Shown here: positions 61,801 to 64,000 of the stretch, piece after piece | Numbering within the stretch: position 1 is the stretch's first letter | Layout of the letters: every line of letters starts with the position of its first letter | Assembly: GCF_029227915.1 (NCBI RefSeq) | Contig: NC_079889.1 | Location: forward strand, 1,488,001 to 1,552,000 | Direction of reading: 5' to 3' | Length of the DNA: 64,000 nt | From: Hydractinia symbiolongicarpus | Lineage: Eukaryota > Cnidaria > Hydrozoa > Anthoathecata > Hydractiniidae | Position numbers and translations under genes: made by a program | The notes under the pieces: generated by a model | The model's database searches: none | What the model was told of the DNA's origin: nothing | What the model saw: the letters and a program-made list of their open reading frames with translations, nothing else

Positions 61801-62197
61801 CACGTTTTTTTCTTTCAAAAAAAATACAAAATGTTGAATGTAAAAGAAAATAATTAAGAAATAAAAACTTACCAATTTGAAGAACATCAGATACTGCTCC
61901 TTGCTCTAATATTTTAGACCCAACATGGTACGGCTGTTTCAATGCATCTGCTGCGTTAACGTGGATTTTATTAGACGAATACAACTCGACACATGATTCA
62001 TTCTGTGGAAAGGAATAAAACATAACTCGATTTTGTACAGGATCGGGTATAACTCCTAATTTCTCTTCGATTTCTTGATATGGAAATGAAGACGCTACAC
62101 AATGTGCTGCAATGTCGAGTAAAGAAGAAATATTCTTCTTGCAACGTTTCGTGTCCGTAGATTTATCCACTTCATTTCGCTGACGCTTTCTTGCCAT
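55890..62197 (-). CDS. SWIM zinc-finger protein, ZSWIM4/5/6 class
   Basis: Four coding exons on the minus strand: 62197-61873, 58796-58294, 58144-57838 and 57649-55890. All have GT/AG junctions and matching phases (1, 0, 1). Total 2895 nt, 964 aa. The start M-A-R-K-R-Q-R precedes a basic stretch and the family's S-L-L-D-I-A-A motif and P-D-P-V-Q-N-R-V segment. The SWIM domain (about 110-170) has C147-x-C149 and C157-x-H159, the CxCx(n)CxH signature, introduced by G-F-H-L-S-G. P-D-P-T-A-G-x-S-I-x-D-E-N then W-H-I-D matches ZSWIM5/6. The large helical C-terminal region (exon 4, 586 aa) is more diverged and contains an acidic D-S-D-D-D-E-S patch. Vertebrate ZSWIM4-6 proteins are nuclear or cytoplasmic, with roles in development that remain poorly defined. 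This protein is shorter than the roughly 1,200-residue vertebrate members. The start is supported by alignment, not by an upstream stop. Confidence 0.93.
59819..59861. repeat. Two direct copies of ATGTGAAATTTCACTA
   Basis: Each copy contains the perfect 12-bp palindrome GTGAAATTTCAC. The copies are 27 bp apart. This is possibly a paired dimeric protein site or a microduplication. Confidence 0.5.
60793..60799 (+). promoter_or_regulatory. TATA box for the small candidate gene at 60833
   Basis: TATATAA 34 nt upstream of the ATG, followed by a short GC-rich leader (CTCGCCCCAGG). If used, transcription would start about 60823-60828, giving a very short 5' UTR. Confidence 0.35.
60833..61033 (+). 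CDS. Candidate small secreted cationic peptide (66 aa), nested in a ZSWIM intron
   Basis: The ATG is in a strong context (CATCAACCATGG). Residues 5-15 (L-I-F-I-F-F-L-V-Y-V-C) form a hydrophobic core after a short polar start, like a signal peptide or signal anchor. The rest is very basic: 12 Lys and 3 Arg against one Glu and one Asp in the whole protein. It has alternating aromatic and basic residues, two Cys in all (15 and 52), and a His-Gly-Gly tail. That composition resembles host-defence or membrane-active peptides, but no known family signature is visible and no acidic propeptide is present. It lies on the strand opposite to ZSWIM. No AATAAA is seen within about 250 bases after the stop, which counts against it. 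Confidence 0.35.
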   Translation: METKLIFIFFLVYVCKTLFKRKISHLGGIFKYIFKFIYRDKFNLLNKMKFLCPVFKKSSRHHGGLK

Positions 62198-64000
62198 GCT
62201 TGGATGTGTGTTGGAAAACTCGCTCTTGCTCTTGTGTTCGTCTTCACTTTAAAGAGTGTCTATTTAAATGTAAAGCATGTATTTTCATTTGTGTGTTTTA
62301 AATGTCGGCCTTTATTCAACAAAGTTATAAATAAATTAACTTTCGGAACATAAAAGAATTGATTAGCGTGTTCAAGTTAAGAGAAATCAAATATTAATCT
62401 ATGTATTTTTTTTCTGATCGAAATTTAAATTCTCCTTCAGTGGAAAATTAATTATTACTATCACGTCATGACGTTACCCTCAGACAGCTTTTTTTGTAGA
62501 CTTGATTCGGCGCCATGCTAAAATTGTCATGACAATAAAAGCAAGAAATGAGAAAAATCTCAGTAATTTACATATTTTCATGATTTAATGTTTCCCGAAC
62601 TAATTTAAAGATGGCGCATATGTTTTAAAAACAAACATAGGCAAGATGATTTTCGTATGTCGTGTTACTAAAAGCGCTTGTGATAAAAGAGTTTAATATT
62701 TAACGCGATTTTGAATGCCCCATACTTATTTTATGTAAACAAAATTTCAAAAGGCGTTACATAGAAATGGCTCTGCAAGATTCACAACCTCCCACCCAGG
62801 TGAATTGAATAGAACTCAAACTGTTTATAACAGATGCGGTTAAACAGAGCCTGGTGACGAATTCACAAGAGGTGATCTCCTACTGCTACAAAGAGATTGA
62901 GCGTCTGCACTCCTTACCAGACCTCCTGCTGTGAATCAGCATTGTCCTTATTTTTGAATAAAACTTCTGAAGGTACTCGACAGCTTATTAAGAAACGTTT
63001 TACCGATTATACCTTTGAACACAGATGTTAAAAACAAATTAATCATTGAGCGTTATATATCCTTCCTAATATTTTAATTTCGTTCCCTGACGTATCGAAA
63101 AATTAAACATTTAAAGATCCTTGAAGAAAACAAAAAATACAGAAAAGATATACTTTTTCGAATAAAACGCCAGGGCGTTAATCTAAAAAATAGGAAATCT
63201 TCAAACAAGCAATCTTACTTGGGAAGAGGCGGGGAAATATTCGTGAGGTTTTTTTATTATTTTCTAGTAATTATAATATCCCACACATTAAAAACGTCAG
63301 TTGTCATTACCTATGTTGTTGAGAAGACCATAAGTGGGCGTTTATTGAAAGAGGGTGGTAATTGAAAGGGGGCGGTAAATTTTAAAGAGTATCTGTTCCA
63401 AAAATTACGATAATTTCTATTTAATAGCTGATAAAATCGGAGAAACTAGCCTACTGATGTTACATTATTCTCCGAAGAATACAATGTATTGTTCAACTTT
63501 TGATCTGATATGTGCTTGCACCACGTCAAGGGAACTTTGTATTTTATTTCACATCACGGCTAACACTGCTTGTCGACAATTCTTTTCTCTAAATTTATCT
63601 TAAAACACGCCGAATGGTTTCCATATAATGTTTGTAATTGATGTCGGAATGAGCTTAAAATTAGTTTATAATTACCTTGTTTTTTCTGTTGTCGCTGTGA
63701 ATTTAAAGTTAAGTAAAACTTTCATTTATGTAACTATCCAGGGAAAAGAATTTAAATCAAAACGAAAGAGTAATGTAGGTGACATGTATCTTTGCGGATA
63801 TTTGCGTGATAAGAATTATTTTAAATTTTTTTTCAATGCATGTAAAAACCAGGTCTGACAATTCACAGTTCCTACCCTCATTCCACGTTCCATAGGTAAT
63901 TTGAAAGCCTTGCAGAGTTGTTTTCTGTGTTGAGTCTTGCGGGCGCCTGCTCTGCCAGACATTCTATTGTAAGCACAGTGAGTGGCTCATTCGCCAAATG
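62198..64000. other. Upstream flank of the ZSWIM-like gene
   Basis: It should contain the ZSWIM 5' UTR and promoter immediately above 62197, but no clear TATA box is visible. A short GC-richer segment at about 62830-62940 has no recognisable content. A plus-strand frame at 63628-63858 has no splice or family support. Confidence 0.4.

Larger units (their letters stand above)
58797..61872 (-). other. First intron of the ZSWIM-like gene (3.1 kb)
   Basis: Bounded by GTAAGT at the exon 1 donor and a long T run plus CAG at the exon 2 acceptor. It contains a small opposite-strand gene candidate (60833) and a doubled GTGAAATTTCAC palindrome. A GC-richer patch lies at 59560-59720 with repeated TGTCGTACAAAGA-like words, possibly an old element. 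Confidence 0.6.

Noticed and set aside
63628-63858. 76-codon plus-strand frame near the right edge
   Set aside because: No promoter, splice or family support; composition is like the surrounding AT-rich background.

Overview
This is eukaryotic, strongly AT-rich DNA with spliced genes, retroelement and transposon debris, and one clean nuclear tRNA gene. The two recognisable single-copy genes, a CPEB1-type RNA-binding protein and a ZSWIM4/5/6-type SWIM zinc-finger protein, are animal genes. Their divergence, the AT-rich introns and the mobile-element types suggest a cnidarian, probably a hydrozoan. That taxonomic call is inference; I see no diagnostic marker.

Left end (1-3,000): two related terminal exons of an unrecognised family converge on each other, each with its own poly(A) signal. 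A seven-unit 34-bp minisatellite follows. From 9.1 to 46.7 kb four plus-strand copies of a seven-transmembrane protein family lie in a loose array. Two are intact (9,143 and 45,685), one has a single 1-nt frameshift (19,038), and one is a wreck (24,877). Between them are a 5'-truncated CR1/L2/jockey-type LINE, two apparent piggyBac-type element families with TTAA ends, a tRNA-Ser(GCT) gene, several long perfect or near-perfect palindromes, and a cluster of short non-autonomous elements with Helitron ends. Three of those Helitron ends abut directly at 32.1-32.4 kb. Around 34.5-36.9 kb are a decayed coding region, three tRNA-like modules and a 93-bp-arm foldback.

Right third (48-62.2 kb): two minus-strand genes can be assembled exon by exon with consistent phase. 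CPEB1-like: 12 coding exons, 48,091-52,593, 533 aa. ZSWIM-like: 4 coding exons, 55,890-62,197, 964 aa. CPEB intron 2 holds a pogo/Tc1-type MITE and a piggyBac-like fragment. The 3.1-kb first ZSWIM intron holds, on the opposite strand, a small candidate gene for a secreted, very basic 66-aa peptide with a TATA box and a good Kozak context.

The genes do not form an operon or pathway. Apart from the 7TM array and the convergent pair, neighbours appear unrelated. Exon joins come from splice-site motifs, phase and family similarity read by eye. Family names for the 7TM array and for several mobile elements are tentative.
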